Source of the DNA: an uncultured Planctomycetia bacterium | Lineage (GTDB): Bacteria; Planctomycetota; Phycisphaerae; FEN-1346; JAACEH01 | Assembly: GCA_903929765.1 (NCBI GenBank) | Contig: CAIYVX010000094.1 | Location: forward strand, 62,001 to 126,000 | Length of the DNA stretch: 64,000 nucleotides | Reading direction: 5' to 3' | Part shown: one piece after another, positions 23,838 to 31,925 of the stretch | How positions within the stretch are numbered: position 1 is the first letter of the stretch | How the letters are laid out: each line of letters begins with the position of its first letter | The notes under the pieces: model-generated | The model's database searches: none | What the model was told of the DNA's origin: nothing | The model's input: the letters and a program-made list of their open reading frames with translations, nothing else | Position numbers and translations under genes: made by a program

Positions 23838-26118
23838 TGTGACCAACCTCTCGCAGACGGACCTGCTACAGATCGTGAACGCCACACCCCTGGGCAGCGT
23901 CCTCGACCGCTCGCGGCTGCGCCGCCAGATGGACCAGGCCGCCTTCCGGGTGGGCGACGGCCGGCACATTCACCTGGTGCGGTATGTGGCCTGGCTGGCG
24001 CGGAAACTTGACCAGCCGCGGCCGCCGCCCGTCGATTACGTGGAAGCCAAAAAACGGCAAGCCGAGAAGAACCGGGCCGGCACGAAAGCGGCCCAGGACA
24101 TTTTTCCGATCCCGGAGGTCGAAGACGTTCATCGCCGCCGGGCCACGAGCGAATCGTTCCGGCTGTTTTGCGAGACGTATTTTCCACGGGCCTTCTACCG
24201 GGCCTGGTCGCCGGACCACCTGAAGGTCATCGCCAAGATCGAGCGGGCGGTACAGGACGGCGGGCTGTTTGCCTTCGCCATGCCGCGCGGCAGCGGCAAA
24301 ACGACCCTGGCCCGGCTCTCGGCCCTCTGGGCGGTGCTGGTCGGCTACCGGCCATTCGTCTGCCTGGTCGGCGGATCGGATGAACGGGCCAAGGACCTGC
24401 TCTTGCCGATCAAGAAATACCTGTTGGAGAATCCGGGCCTGCTGGCTGACTTCCCCGAGGCGGTCTATCCCCTGCGCTGCCTGGAGAACAGTTCCAAACG
24501 CCAGCTTCAGCAGCACATCCAGGGGCGGCTGACCCACGTCCACTGGGGCCAGGACAAACTCGTGTTCCCGACCATCGAAAACGACCATCTGCCTGATGGC
24601 GTGGGCGCGGCCGGCGCCGAGGGGAGTCCGTCGTCGGGGTCAATCATCACTATCACCAGCCTCGACGCCAACATGCGCGGCCAGCAGCACACCCGGGCTG
24701 ACGGCTCGACCATCCGGCCATCGCTGGTGCTTCTGGACGATCCGCAGACGCGGCAGTCGGCCCGGTCACCGACGCAGACGAAATACCGGCTCCAACTCCT
24801 AAACGGCGACGTCCTGGGTCTGGCCGGCCCGGGCGAAGAGATCGCCGGCGTGCTGACCTGCACGAAAATCTACGAGGCCGACCTGGCGGACCAGATTCTT
24901 GATCGGGAAAAATGCCCCGAGTGGCAGGCCGAATGCACGAAGTTGGTTTATGCCTTTCCGACGAACGAGAAGCTGTGGCACCAGTATGCCGAGATCAGGG
25001 GGGAGAGCCTGCGGCAAGGTCACGGCGGGGAGGAGGCCACGGCGTTCTACCGGCAGAACCGTGTGGAGATGGACGCCGGCGCCGTCGTCGCCTGGCCGGA
25101 GCGGTTCGACGCCAAAAAGGAGGTGTCGGCGCTGCAGCACGCTATGAACCTGAGGCTCCGGGACGAGGAGGCCTTCTTCGCCGAGTACCAGAACGAGCCG
25201 ATGCAGGAACAGTTGCACGATGAGATTCTGACGGTCGAGCAGGTCATGGAGAAGACCAACGGTCGGTCGCGCGGCGAGGTGCCCCTGGCGGCGACCAAGC
25301 TGACCATGTTCGTCGACGTCCACGAAAAACTGCTCTACTGGTGCCTCTGTGCTTGGGAAGAGAATTTTACGGGCTATGTGGTCGATTACGGCACGTTCCC
25401 GGAGCAGGCCAGAGGCTATTTCACGATGGCGGAAGCCAAGAAAACCCTGGGCCGGGCCGCCCCTGGCGCGGGCACGGACGGCGCCATCCGAGCGGGTCTG
25501 GAAAAGCTGGTGGCCACTTACCTGGCCCGCGATTTTAAGCGCGGCCAGGGCCTGGTGAAAATCGACCGGCTCCTGGCGGACATGGGATTCAAGCCGGGCC
25601 TGGTGGCCGACGTGAAGCACCAGGCGGGCGGCGCGGTGATGATGCTGGCCAAGGGCATAGGCATTCGAGCCGGCCGGAAGCCCATGAGCACCTATGCCCG
25701 CAAACCCGGCGAGGTGCATGGGCATTTCTGGTACGTCCCGAACGTGGCCAAAACGGCGGAGTTTCCCCACGTCGCCGTGGATGTGAACTACTGGAAGACT
25801 TTCGTCCACGCAGGCCTGGCGACTGCGGCCGGCGATCCGGGCGCTATTACCATCTTTGGCAGCAAGCCCCGTGACCACGAGCTCTTCGCTGAGCAGGTCG
25901 CTCATTCGGAGACGTGGGTCGAGACGCAGGGCTACGGCCGCGTGGTCCACGAATGGTCGCTGCGGCCGGCCAAACCCGACAACCACTGGTTCGATTGTCT
26001 GGTCGGTTGCGCCGCGGCAGCCTCGATGTGCGGCGTGAAAGCTGCGGGTATGGACGAGAAACCAGCCCGACCACGGAAACGGTACACCCAGGATGACTTG
26101 CGGAGGAACAGTTCATGA
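23827..26118 (+). CDS. terL: Phage terminase large subunit
   Basis: 763 residues from GTG 23827. The ATPase domain has Walker A PRGSGKT (P153-T159) and a Walker B strand LVLLDDP near residue 303. The C-terminal half contains the nuclease region, with acidic residues in TMFVDVHEKLLYW (around residue 490) and VAVDVNYWKTF (around 650). It drives ATP-dependent packaging of phage DNA into the prohead and cuts the concatemer. An N-terminal ~75-residue extension resembles the preceding 62-aa protein. It overlaps the next gene by four bases. Confidence 0.88.
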   Translation: MPIDVTNLSQTDLLQIVNATPLGSVLDRSRLRRQMDQAAFRVGDGRHIHLVRYVAWLARKLDQPRPPPVDYVEAKKRQAEKNRAGTKAAQDIFPIPEVEDVHRRRATSESFRLFCETYFPRAFYRAWSPDHLKVIAKIERAVQDGGLFAFAMPRGSGKTTLARLSALWAVLVGYRPFVCLVGGSDERAKDLLLPIKKYLLENPGLLADFPEAVYPLRCLENSSKRQLQQHIQGRLTHVHWGQDKLVFPTIENDHLPDGVGAAGAEGSPSSGSIITITSLDANMRGQQHTRADGSTIRPSLVLLDDPQTRQSARSPTQTKYRLQLLNGDVLGLAGPGEEIAGVLTCTKIYEADLADQILDREKCPEWQAECTKLVYAFPTNEKLWHQYAEIRGESLRQGHGGEEATAFYRQNRVEMDAGAVVAWPERFDAKKEVSALQHAMNLRLRDEEAFFAEYQNEPMQEQLHDEILTVEQVMEKTNGRSRGEVPLAATKLTMFVDVHEKLLYWCLCAWEENFTGYVVDYGTFPEQARGYFTMAEAKKTLGRAAPGAGTDGAIRAGLEKLVATYLARDFKRGQGLVKIDRLLADMGFKPGLVADVKHQAGGAVMMLAKGIGIRAGRKPMSTYARKPGEVHGHFWYVPNVAKTAEFPHVAVDVNYWKTFVHAGLATAAGDPGAITIFGSKPRDHELFAEQVAHSETWVETQGYGRVVHEWSLRPAKPDNHWFDCLVGCAAAASMCGVKAAGMDEKPARPRKRYTQDDLRRNSS

Positions 26119-26312
26119 CTGACCTGGTGGCAAGTGCGCTGCCGGCCGCGCCGCCGGCCGAAAGCCAGCGTGGGCTGGAATGCCGCAAGTGCGGCTGCCG
26201 CGACCTCCGCGTGGTCTACACCCGGTCGGGCCGGGGCGGACACATTGTCCGGCGTCGGGAGTGCCGACATTGTGGACACCGTATCGTCACCTGGGAGAAG
26301 GTGATCGGGTAG
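26115..26312 (+). CDS. Small zinc-ribbon protein (NrdR-like ribbon)
   Basis: 65 residues. CRKCGCRDLRVVYTRSGRGG and the following RRRECRHCGHRIVTWEKVIG form a CxxC...CxxC zinc ribbon very like the N-terminal ribbon of NrdR, without the ATP-cone. It overlaps TerL by four bases. Probably nucleic-acid binding; role unknown. Confidence 0.7.
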   Translation: MTDLVASALPAAPPAESQRGLECRKCGCRDLRVVYTRSGRGGHIVRRRECRHCGHRIVTWEKVIG

Positions 26313-26517
26313 CCGCTGGCGGCGGCCAGTGGCCGGTGGCGGCGCTACCTGTTCCATTAGTGTAACAATCTTCTTTTTCCGTCCAAAACGCGCTGGCCCG
26401 CTTTCTGGACCGCGATATAGATAGTCGCAGACAATCAGACCGGGCGACAACCGGGCGGCTCGCTACCGCCGGGCGAGCCAAGGCCGTGCGGGGCCGCAAC
26501 TGACGGATTAGTGCCGC

Positions 26518-27006
26518 ATGACGGAATTGCAAGTCGGCCAGATCGTCGGCAATCTGACGGTTCTCCAAGTTGAACGCCGCCGCCGAGGGCATGTAGTCCA
26601 CTGTCGTTGTCGTTGTGGCAAGGAGTTCGTCAAGAACCTAGCGGAACTGCTTCGCGGCAAGCGCAAGAGTTGCGGCAATCCAAAGTGCGGGCGCCAGCCC
26701 GGTTACGGATCGGGACGGTTCACACGGGATGGGTATGAGTGCGTCAGAGTCGGTGGCAAGGAGAGGTTTGTTCATCGCCTGGTGATGGAGCGGCACCTTG
26801 GGCGAACTCTGGCGGCGCAAGAGGAAGTTCACCACGTCAATGGCGACAAACTGGACAATCGGCTTGAGAATCTGGTGGTTCTGGACAGGAAAAAGCACAG
26901 CAGGATGCATGCCGCCCGGTTGAGTGACATTTGCCGGCTGCTGAAGGAGAACGAGACGCTTCGGGCCGAGAATCACAGGCTCACATCGATGCTGATTAGC
27001 AACTGA
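26518..27006 (+). CDS. HNH endonuclease (third copy)
   Basis: 162 residues. An N-terminal Cys-rich segment (CRCRCGKEFVKN, later CGNPKCG) precedes the HNH_3 core FVHRLVMERHLGRTLAAQEE, VHHVNGDKLDNRLENLVVLD (around residues 81-122). A coiled-coil tail follows. A 200-base gap without a gene precedes it and the tRNA gene follows after eight bases. Such free-standing HNH genes next to terminase genes are typical homing elements, and some assist packaging. Confidence 0.83.
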   Translation: MTELQVGQIVGNLTVLQVERRRRGHVVHCRCRCGKEFVKNLAELLRGKRKSCGNPKCGRQPGYGSGRFTRDGYECVRVGGKERFVHRLVMERHLGRTLAAQEEVHHVNGDKLDNRLENLVVLDRKKHSRMHAARLSDICRLLKENETLRAENHRLTSMLISN

Positions 27007-27014
27007 ATGTCGCT

Positions 27015-27090
27015 CGCGGGATAGCTCAGTTGGCAGAGCACGGGGTTCATAACCCCGACCGGGTTGGTTCGAATCCAACTCCCGCGTCCA
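27015..27090 (+). tRNA. tRNA-Met(CAT) with encoded CCA, inside the late operon
   Basis: A perfect 76-base cloverleaf: acceptor CGCGGGA/TCCCGCG, D-stem GCTC/GAGC, anticodon stem CGGGG/CCCCG with loop TTCATAA (anticodon CAT at 27048-27050), five-base variable loop, T-stem GTTGG/CCAAC with TTCGAAT, and CCA at 27088-27090. C1 pairs with G72 and position 11:24 is C-G, as in elongators, but the anticodon stem has the three G-C pairs characteristic of initiators. The discriminator base is T. It could also be an Ile2 tRNA needing lysidine. Confidence 0.93.
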
Positions 27091-27101
27091 AGGAGAACCC
27101 G

Positions 27102-27299
27102 ATGGCGGAAGAGTTGACCGACACCATCAAACGCAATGCTGAGGGGCCGGCTGAAGCCCACGGCGATGCCGGTGGCGTAAAGCAGCACCCGCTCCCAGAC
27201 GTGGTGGAGACGGACAAGTACATGTTGAACAAGGCGGCCGCGTCTCGGCCGAGCCTTAGCTTGCGGAAGGTCAAGATCATTCCGTCAGGAAGTGTGTGA
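27102..27299 (+). CDS. Small head protein between terminase and portal
   Basis: 65 residues; RBS AAGGAG (27090-27095) starts at the last base of the tRNA gene. Helical and charged, with HPLPDVVETDKYMLNKAAAS in the middle. The position between terminase and portal is that of lambda gpW (head completion), but sequence resemblance to gpW is not evident. Function inferred only from place. Confidence 0.65.
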   Translation: MAEELTDTIKRNAEGPAEAHGDAGGVKQHPLPDVVETDKYMLNKAAASRPSLSLRKVKIIPSGSV

Positions 27300-27305
27300 G
27301 GAAGC

Positions 27306-28862
27306 ATGGGACGACTGGTTGACAAGATCAAGGCGGTGTGGGCTGGCGCCGGCGAAAAGGGCCGGCAACGGGTCATGACGGCCGTGCAACGACTGTTCGT
27401 GCGCGGCCGGTACGACTCCGCTCAGACCACGCCCGACAACCAGCGCCACTGGCGGAATGTCGACTACCTGTCGGCCAACGCCGCCAACCGGCCGGAGATT
27501 CGCCGCGTCCTGCGGGCGCGGGCCCGCTATGAGGTGGCCAACAATAGTTACGCCCGCGGTATCGTCCTGACCCTGGCCAACGACGTGATCGGCACCGGGC
27601 CGCGGCTCCAGATGCTCCTGGGGGACGGGGAGAACGACGGCGGCACCAACCTGAACGGCCAGATCGAGCGGGAGTTCGCCGCCTGGGCCAGGGCGGTCGA
27701 TCTGGCCGGCAAGCTCCGCACCATGCGGATGGCCAAGGCCCAGGACGGCGAAACGTTCGGCTTGCTGCACACCAACCCGCGAGTCGACCATGCGGTGAAG
27801 CTCGACCTGAAGGTAATCGAAGCCGACCAGGTGGCTACGCCGCTCATGCAGTTGCCGACGCCGACCTTTGTCGATGGCATCGTTTTCGACTCCTACGGCA
27901 ACCCTGAGAGCTACAACATCCTCGACCGCCACCCCGGCGACATGGTGATTCTGGAGCCGCTGGCCTGCCACGCCTTCCTGGCCGCCTCCGTCATCCACTG
28001 GTTTCGGCCCGACCGGCCGGGCCAGAATCGTGGCCTGCCGGACATCATGCCGGCGCTGCCGCTCTTCGCCCAACTCCGCCGCTTCACCCTGGCCGTGCTC
28101 TCCGCGGCCGAGTCGGCGGCCAACATCGCCATCTTCATGAAGACGATGGCCCCGCCCGGCGGCGAGGCGGCCGAGGTCGAGGCCGGCGTGACGATGGAGT
28201 TCGAGCCGAACATGGCCGTCTTCGGCCCTGAAGGTTGGGAGCCGAGTCAGATTCGGGCCGAGCAACCGGCCACGACCTATGAGATGTTCAAGCACGAGAT
28301 TCTCAACGAGATCGCCCGCTGCCTGAATATGCCGTTCAATATCGCTGCGGGCAACAGCTCCGGTTACAACTATTCCTCAGGCCGGCTGGACCACCAGACC
28401 TACTACAAGAGCATCCGCGTCGAACAGTCCCACATTGAGACGTTGATCCTGGACAGAATTTTTGCGGCTTGGCTCGCGGAGGCCGCCCTGGCACTTGACC
28501 TGGGTGATGAGTTGCCTGACGACGTCGTCGCCGTTCCGCACCAGTGGTTTTGGGACGGTCACGAGCATGTCGATCCGCTGAAAGAGGCCTCTGCCCAGGC
28601 CGAACGGCTGGCCAATAACACGACGACCCTGGCTACGGAATATGCCCGCCAGGGCAAGGATTGGGAAACGGAAGTGCGGCAGCGGGCCAAGGAAGTGGCC
28701 CTGATGAAGGAACTGGGGCTGCCGCTGGTGGCGCCGAAGGGCGCGGTGATCGAGCCGGAGCCGACTCCGGGCGACGCGCCGCAGGGCCAAAAGGGAGAAA
28801 AAGAAGATGAAGGTGACTCGCAACCAACCAGCCGCCGGGCCGGACAGCAACGCGCCGCGTGA
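27306..28862 (+). CDS. Phage portal protein, lambda family
   Basis: 518 residues. VDYLSANAANRPEIRRVLRA, then ARARYEVANNSYARGIVLTL is the hallmark opening of lambda-type portals (Phage_portal_2). NVVGTGP-like NDVIGTGPRLQ, WFRPDRPGQNRGLP and the C-terminal FNIAAGNSSGYNYSSGRLD also fit. The dodecameric portal is the DNA gate and the docking site for the terminase. The tail is charged and disordered and overlaps the next gene by 56 bases. Confidence 0.92.
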   Translation: MGRLVDKIKAVWAGAGEKGRQRVMTAVQRLFVRGRYDSAQTTPDNQRHWRNVDYLSANAANRPEIRRVLRARARYEVANNSYARGIVLTLANDVIGTGPRLQMLLGDGENDGGTNLNGQIEREFAAWARAVDLAGKLRTMRMAKAQDGETFGLLHTNPRVDHAVKLDLKVIEADQVATPLMQLPTPTFVDGIVFDSYGNPESYNILDRHPGDMVILEPLACHAFLAASVIHWFRPDRPGQNRGLPDIMPALPLFAQLRRFTLAVLSAAESAANIAIFMKTMAPPGGEAAEVEAGVTMEFEPNMAVFGPEGWEPSQIRAEQPATTYEMFKHEILNEIARCLNMPFNIAAGNSSGYNYSSGRLDHQTYYKSIRVEQSHIETLILDRIFAAWLAEAALALDLGDELPDDVVAVPHQWFWDGHEHVDPLKEASAQAERLANNTTTLATEYARQGKDWETEVRQRAKEVALMKELGLPLVAPKGAVIEPEPTPGDAPQGQKGEKEDEGDSQPTSRRAGQQRAA

Positions 28863-30798
28863 GCTGACGTTCACGTCGGACATTGCCCTCGAGGCCGCCG
28901 CCCCTGTGGGCCAGGACGGGCAGGTGCCGCGGACGCCGCGGAAGTTCAGCATGGAGGCCTACGGTGGCGGCCAGTTGCAACTGGCTGGCTGGCGCTTCCC
29001 GGTCGTGGTGGACCTGGATGGCCTGTCGATCCGCAACGGGGCCAAGGCCTACCTGGAGCACGACCGTTCGGCCCGCGTCGGTCACCTCGACGGCGTGAAT
29101 GCGGAGGGCGGCAAGCTCCGCGTGACGGGCGTGGTTTCCTCGACCACCCCGACGGCCAGAGAGGTGATGGCCGACGCCGACAATGGCTATCCGTGGCAGG
29201 CCAGCATCGGAGCCGGCGTGCAGCAGGTGGAGTTCGTCGGCGAAGGCAAAACAGTGACCGTCAACGGGCGCGAGTTTACCGGGCCGATCAATGTGGCCCG
29301 GCGGTCGAGCCTGTCGGAAGTGAGTTTCGTGGGCAATGGTGCGGACGATCAGACGTCCGCCAGCATCGCGGCCAAGGCCGCCAAGGAGAAAACCGTGGAC
29401 ACTGCGACGAACGAGAAGGTGGAGACGACTGTGGCCGCCGCTGAGCCGGCGCCGGAAAAGACGATAACTGCCGCCGACCAGGTGGCCGACCTCCGCGCCC
29501 AGGCGGCGGCCGAGCAGGAGCGGATCGCCGCCGTGCGTAAGGCCTGCGGCGACAACCATCCCGACATTGCCGCCCAGGCCATCCGCGAGGGGTGGGACAA
29601 GACCCGCACCGAACTGGAGGTCTTGCGCGCCGAGCGGCCCAAGGCGCCCGCGGCGCACATCCCCGACCACTCGCTGACCAGCCGGGTGCTGGAAGCCGCA
29701 TGCATGCTCTCCGGCAAGTTCGAGGGCGTCGAGAAGCTGTTCGACGAGCCGACGCTCGAAGCGGCCGACAAGCGTTTCGGCAGCGATCTCGGCCTGCAGG
29801 AGTTGCTCCTGGAGGCGGCTTGGGCAAATGGCTATACGGGACGAACGTTTCGGGATAGCCGCGAGGTGATGCGGGCGGCTTTCGGCCGCGACATCCAGGC
29901 CGGCTTCTCCACCGTGGACATCGACGGCATCCTCTCTAACGTGGCCAACAAGTTTCTGCTGCTGGGCTTTTTCTCGGTCGAACGCACCTGGCGAAATATC
30001 TGCGCTATTCGCAATGTGCGTGACTTCAAAACCGTGACGAGCTATCGATTGGTGGGGGCCGACCAGTACCAGCCCATCGGTCGCGGCGGCACGATCAAGA
30101 GCGGCACGCTCGGCAACGAGACCTACACCAACAAGGCCGACACGATGGCCTTGCTCCTGTCCATCGACCGCCGGGACATCATCAACGACGACCTGGGCGC
30201 CATCACCACGGTGCCCCGGAAGCTTGGCCGCGGCTCGGGCCTGGCGATTAACGACGTGTTCTGGAACATCTTCCTGAACAATGCCGCGTTCTTCGCCGCG
30301 GGCAACAGCAACTATCTGACCGGCGCCGCGACCGCCCTGAGCATCGACGGTCTGACGGGGGCCGAGACGACCTTCAATAACCAGGTCGATGCCGAAGGCA
30401 AGCCGATCGGGATCGCTCCCGCCATCGTCCTGGTGCCGACGGCCCTGAACGCCATCGCAACGCAGCTCTTCAAGTCTGCGGAAATCCGCGACAACACGAC
30501 GAACAAGGGCTCCTACGGGACGACGAATCCGCACCAGGGCAAGTACCAGGTCCAGTCCAGCCGCTACCTGGCCAACGCCAAGTTCACCGGCAACAGCGCC
30601 GCGGCCTGGTACCTGCTGGCCGACCCGGCCGACCTGCCGGTGATCGAGGTGGCCTTCCTGAACGGTCAGGAAGCGCCGACCATCGAGACGGCCGAGGCTG
30701 ATTTCACAGTTCTCGGTATACAGATGCGTGGTTATCACGATTTCGGCGTGAACCTGCAGGACCCGCGCGGCGGCGTCAAGAGCAAGGGCACGGCGTAA
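28807..30798 (+). CDS. Fused prohead protease, scaffold and major capsid protein
   Basis: 663 residues. Residues 1-190 resemble a prohead protease (LEHDRSARVGHLDGV with a possible catalytic His, and RRSSLSEVSFVGNGAD). Residues about 195-300 are a low-complexity, helical, scaffold-like linker. From about 300 onward it looks like a Mu gpT-type capsid protein (VANKFLLLGFFSVERTWRNI, WYLLADPADLPVIEVAFLNG, and QMRGYHDFGVNLQDPRG at the end). RBS AGGGAG precedes ATG 28807. An in-frame internal start with its own RBS lies at 29395, right at the protease/scaffold junction. Confidence 0.82.
   Translation: MKVTRNQPAAGPDSNAPRELTFTSDIALEAAAPVGQDGQVPRTPRKFSMEAYGGGQLQLAGWRFPVVVDLDGLSIRNGAKAYLEHDRSARVGHLDGVNAEGGKLRVTGVVSSTTPTAREVMADADNGYPWQASIGAGVQQVEFVGEGKTVTVNGREFTGPINVARRSSLSEVSFVGNGADDQTSASIAAKAAKEKTVDTATNEKVETTVAAAEPAPEKTITAADQVADLRAQAAAEQERIAAVRKACGDNHPDIAAQAIREGWDKTRTELEVLRAERPKAPAAHIPDHSLTSRVLEAACMLSGKFEGVEKLFDEPTLEAADKRFGSDLGLQELLLEAAWANGYTGRTFRDSREVMRAAFGRDIQAGFSTVDIDGILSNVANKFLLLGFFSVERTWRNICAIRNVRDFKTVTSYRLVGADQYQPIGRGGTIKSGTLGNETYTNKADTMALLLSIDRRDIINDDLGAITTVPRKLGRGSGLAINDVFWNIFLNNAAFFAAGNSNYLTGAATALSIDGLTGAETTFNNQVDAEGKPIGIAPAIVLVPTALNAIATQLFKSAEIRDNTTNKGSYGTTNPHQGKYQVQSSRYLANAKFTGNSAAAWYLLADPADLPVIEVAFLNGQEAPTIETAEADFTVLGIQMRGYHDFGVNLQDPRGGVKSKGTA
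29383..29397 (+). promoter_or_regulatory. Internal ribosome binding site and in-frame GTG within the capsid fusion gene
   Basis: AAGGAG (29383-29388) stands six bases before GTG 29395, which is in frame with the fusion gene. A product from here would be 467 residues: the scaffold-like linker plus the capsid domain, without the protease. This parallels nested starts in lambda C/Nu3-type genes. Confidence 0.5.
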
Positions 30799-30901
30799 GC
30801 GGTCGCAGCGACGTGACGTGGCGCGGCGGGCGGCGGAGGCGAGTTACCCCTCCGCCGGCCCCGCCGCAAACGAGTGATCTTCATTCTCAAGGAGACGGAC
30901 G

Positions 30902-31261
30902 ATGGCTTTCACGGCGACTTATGTTCAGGACGACAAGGCGGTCGATTACACGCCGACGACGGCGGTGGCGGCCGGCCAAGTCGTGGTTCAGGGTGCCCTG
31001 GTGGGTGTGGCCAAGGAACCTATCCCAGCCAACACGCTCGGGGCCTTGGCGGTGCGGGGCGTCTTCGACTTCCCGAAGGCCGCGGGCGCCGGTTCCGGTA
31101 TCGCGGCCGGCACCACGGTTTATTGGGATGCCGCGGATCAGGTGGCCACGGCCAGCGCCAATAGCGGCGGCCAGGCCCCGACCGCCTACACGCTGCTCGG
31201 GGTGACGGTACAGGCCTGCGCCGATGCCGACGCCACGGTCCGGGTCAAGCTCAACCAGTAG
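30902..31261 (+). CDS. DUF2190-type capsid decoration protein
   Basis: 119 residues, rich in Ala, Gly, Val and Thr. VDYTPTTAVAAGQVVVQGAL near the N-terminus, GTTVYWDAADQVATA and a strand-rich end with RVKLNQ are characteristic of DUF2190 proteins, which stabilise capsids. Preceded by AAGGAG. It lies 100 bases after the capsid gene. Confidence 0.82.
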   Translation: MAFTATYVQDDKAVDYTPTTAVAAGQVVVQGALVGVAKEPIPANTLGALAVRGVFDFPKAAGAGSGIAAGTTVYWDAADQVATASANSGGQAPTAYTLLGVTVQACADADATVRVKLNQ

Positions 31262-31270
31262 GAAGACGCG

Positions 31271-31648
31271 GTGGTCGATCTGCTGGAACAATCTTCGGCC
31301 TGGCTCGACGACCAGCGGAAAAAGTACCTGTCGCGGCCGGTGACCTATAGCCGCGGCGCGGCCTCGGTCGAGGTTTTGGCCACGGTCGGGAAAACGACGT
31401 TCAACATCGAGAGTAGCAGCGGTCTGACGGAAACGTTCGAGTCCCGCGATTTTATCATCCTGGCGGCCGACCTGGTGCTCGGCGGCGCGCCCGTGACACC
31501 GGAGCGCGGTGACCGGATCAGCGAGACGCAGGGCGGGCAGACGTTCGTGTACGAACTGGTGGGGCCGGGCCAGGAACCGTGTTGGCGCTGGAGCGACCCG
31601 TACCGGCAGGCCAGGCGGATTCACAGCAAACAGGTGGATGTGCAATGA
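31271..31648 (+). CDS. Probable head-tail joining protein
   Basis: 125 residues from GTG 31271. SSAWLDDQRKKYLSRPVTYS then a beta-rich core (VLATVGKTTFNIES, DFIILAADLVLGG) and ERGDRISETQGGQTFVYEL are typical of phage head-tail joining/stopper proteins. Overlaps the next gene by four bases. Confidence 0.68.
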   Translation: MVDLLEQSSAWLDDQRKKYLSRPVTYSRGAASVEVLATVGKTTFNIESSSGLTETFESRDFIILAADLVLGGAPVTPERGDRISETQGGQTFVYELVGPGQEPCWRWSDPYRQARRIHSKQVDVQ

Positions 31649-31887
31649 AAGACGACTGTGAGAGGTACAAGACCGTGTGCCAGGACGAATTCGCCTCGAT
31701 TCACCGCAAGCTTGACAACCTGGACACGGCCATTCGCGGCAACGGCAAGCCGGGCATTCAACTGCGGCTCGACCGGCTGGAAGAGTCGCAGCGGCTACGC
31801 AGCCGCATAGTCTGGCTCATCATCGGCGCGGCGATCACCCTGGCGGCCAGCGCCGCCTGGCGATGGATCTGGAGTGCTGGTCAATAA
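31645..31887 (+). CDS. Small membrane protein with coiled coil
   Basis: 80 residues. A charged N-terminal helix (FASIHRKLDNLDTAIRGNGK, later LDRLEESQRLR) precedes a single membrane segment (IVWLIIGAAITLAASAAWRW) near the C-terminus. Layout resembles hemolysin XhlA-like or phage accessory holin proteins. It overlaps the previous gene (ATGA). Confidence 0.65.
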   Translation: MKDDCERYKTVCQDEFASIHRKLDNLDTAIRGNGKPGIQLRLDRLEESQRLRSRIVWLIIGAAITLAASAAWRWIWSAGQ

Positions 31888-31925
31888 TGAAGTTCGTGCT
31901 GGTCGCGTAACGGGAGACGAACGCG

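Noticed and set aside
28633-30738. A 701-codon minus-strand frame opposite the capsid fusion gene
   Set aside because: Shadow of the protease-capsid gene. Its predicted protein is low-complexity, rich in Arg, Gly, Val and His, and has no recognisable domain.
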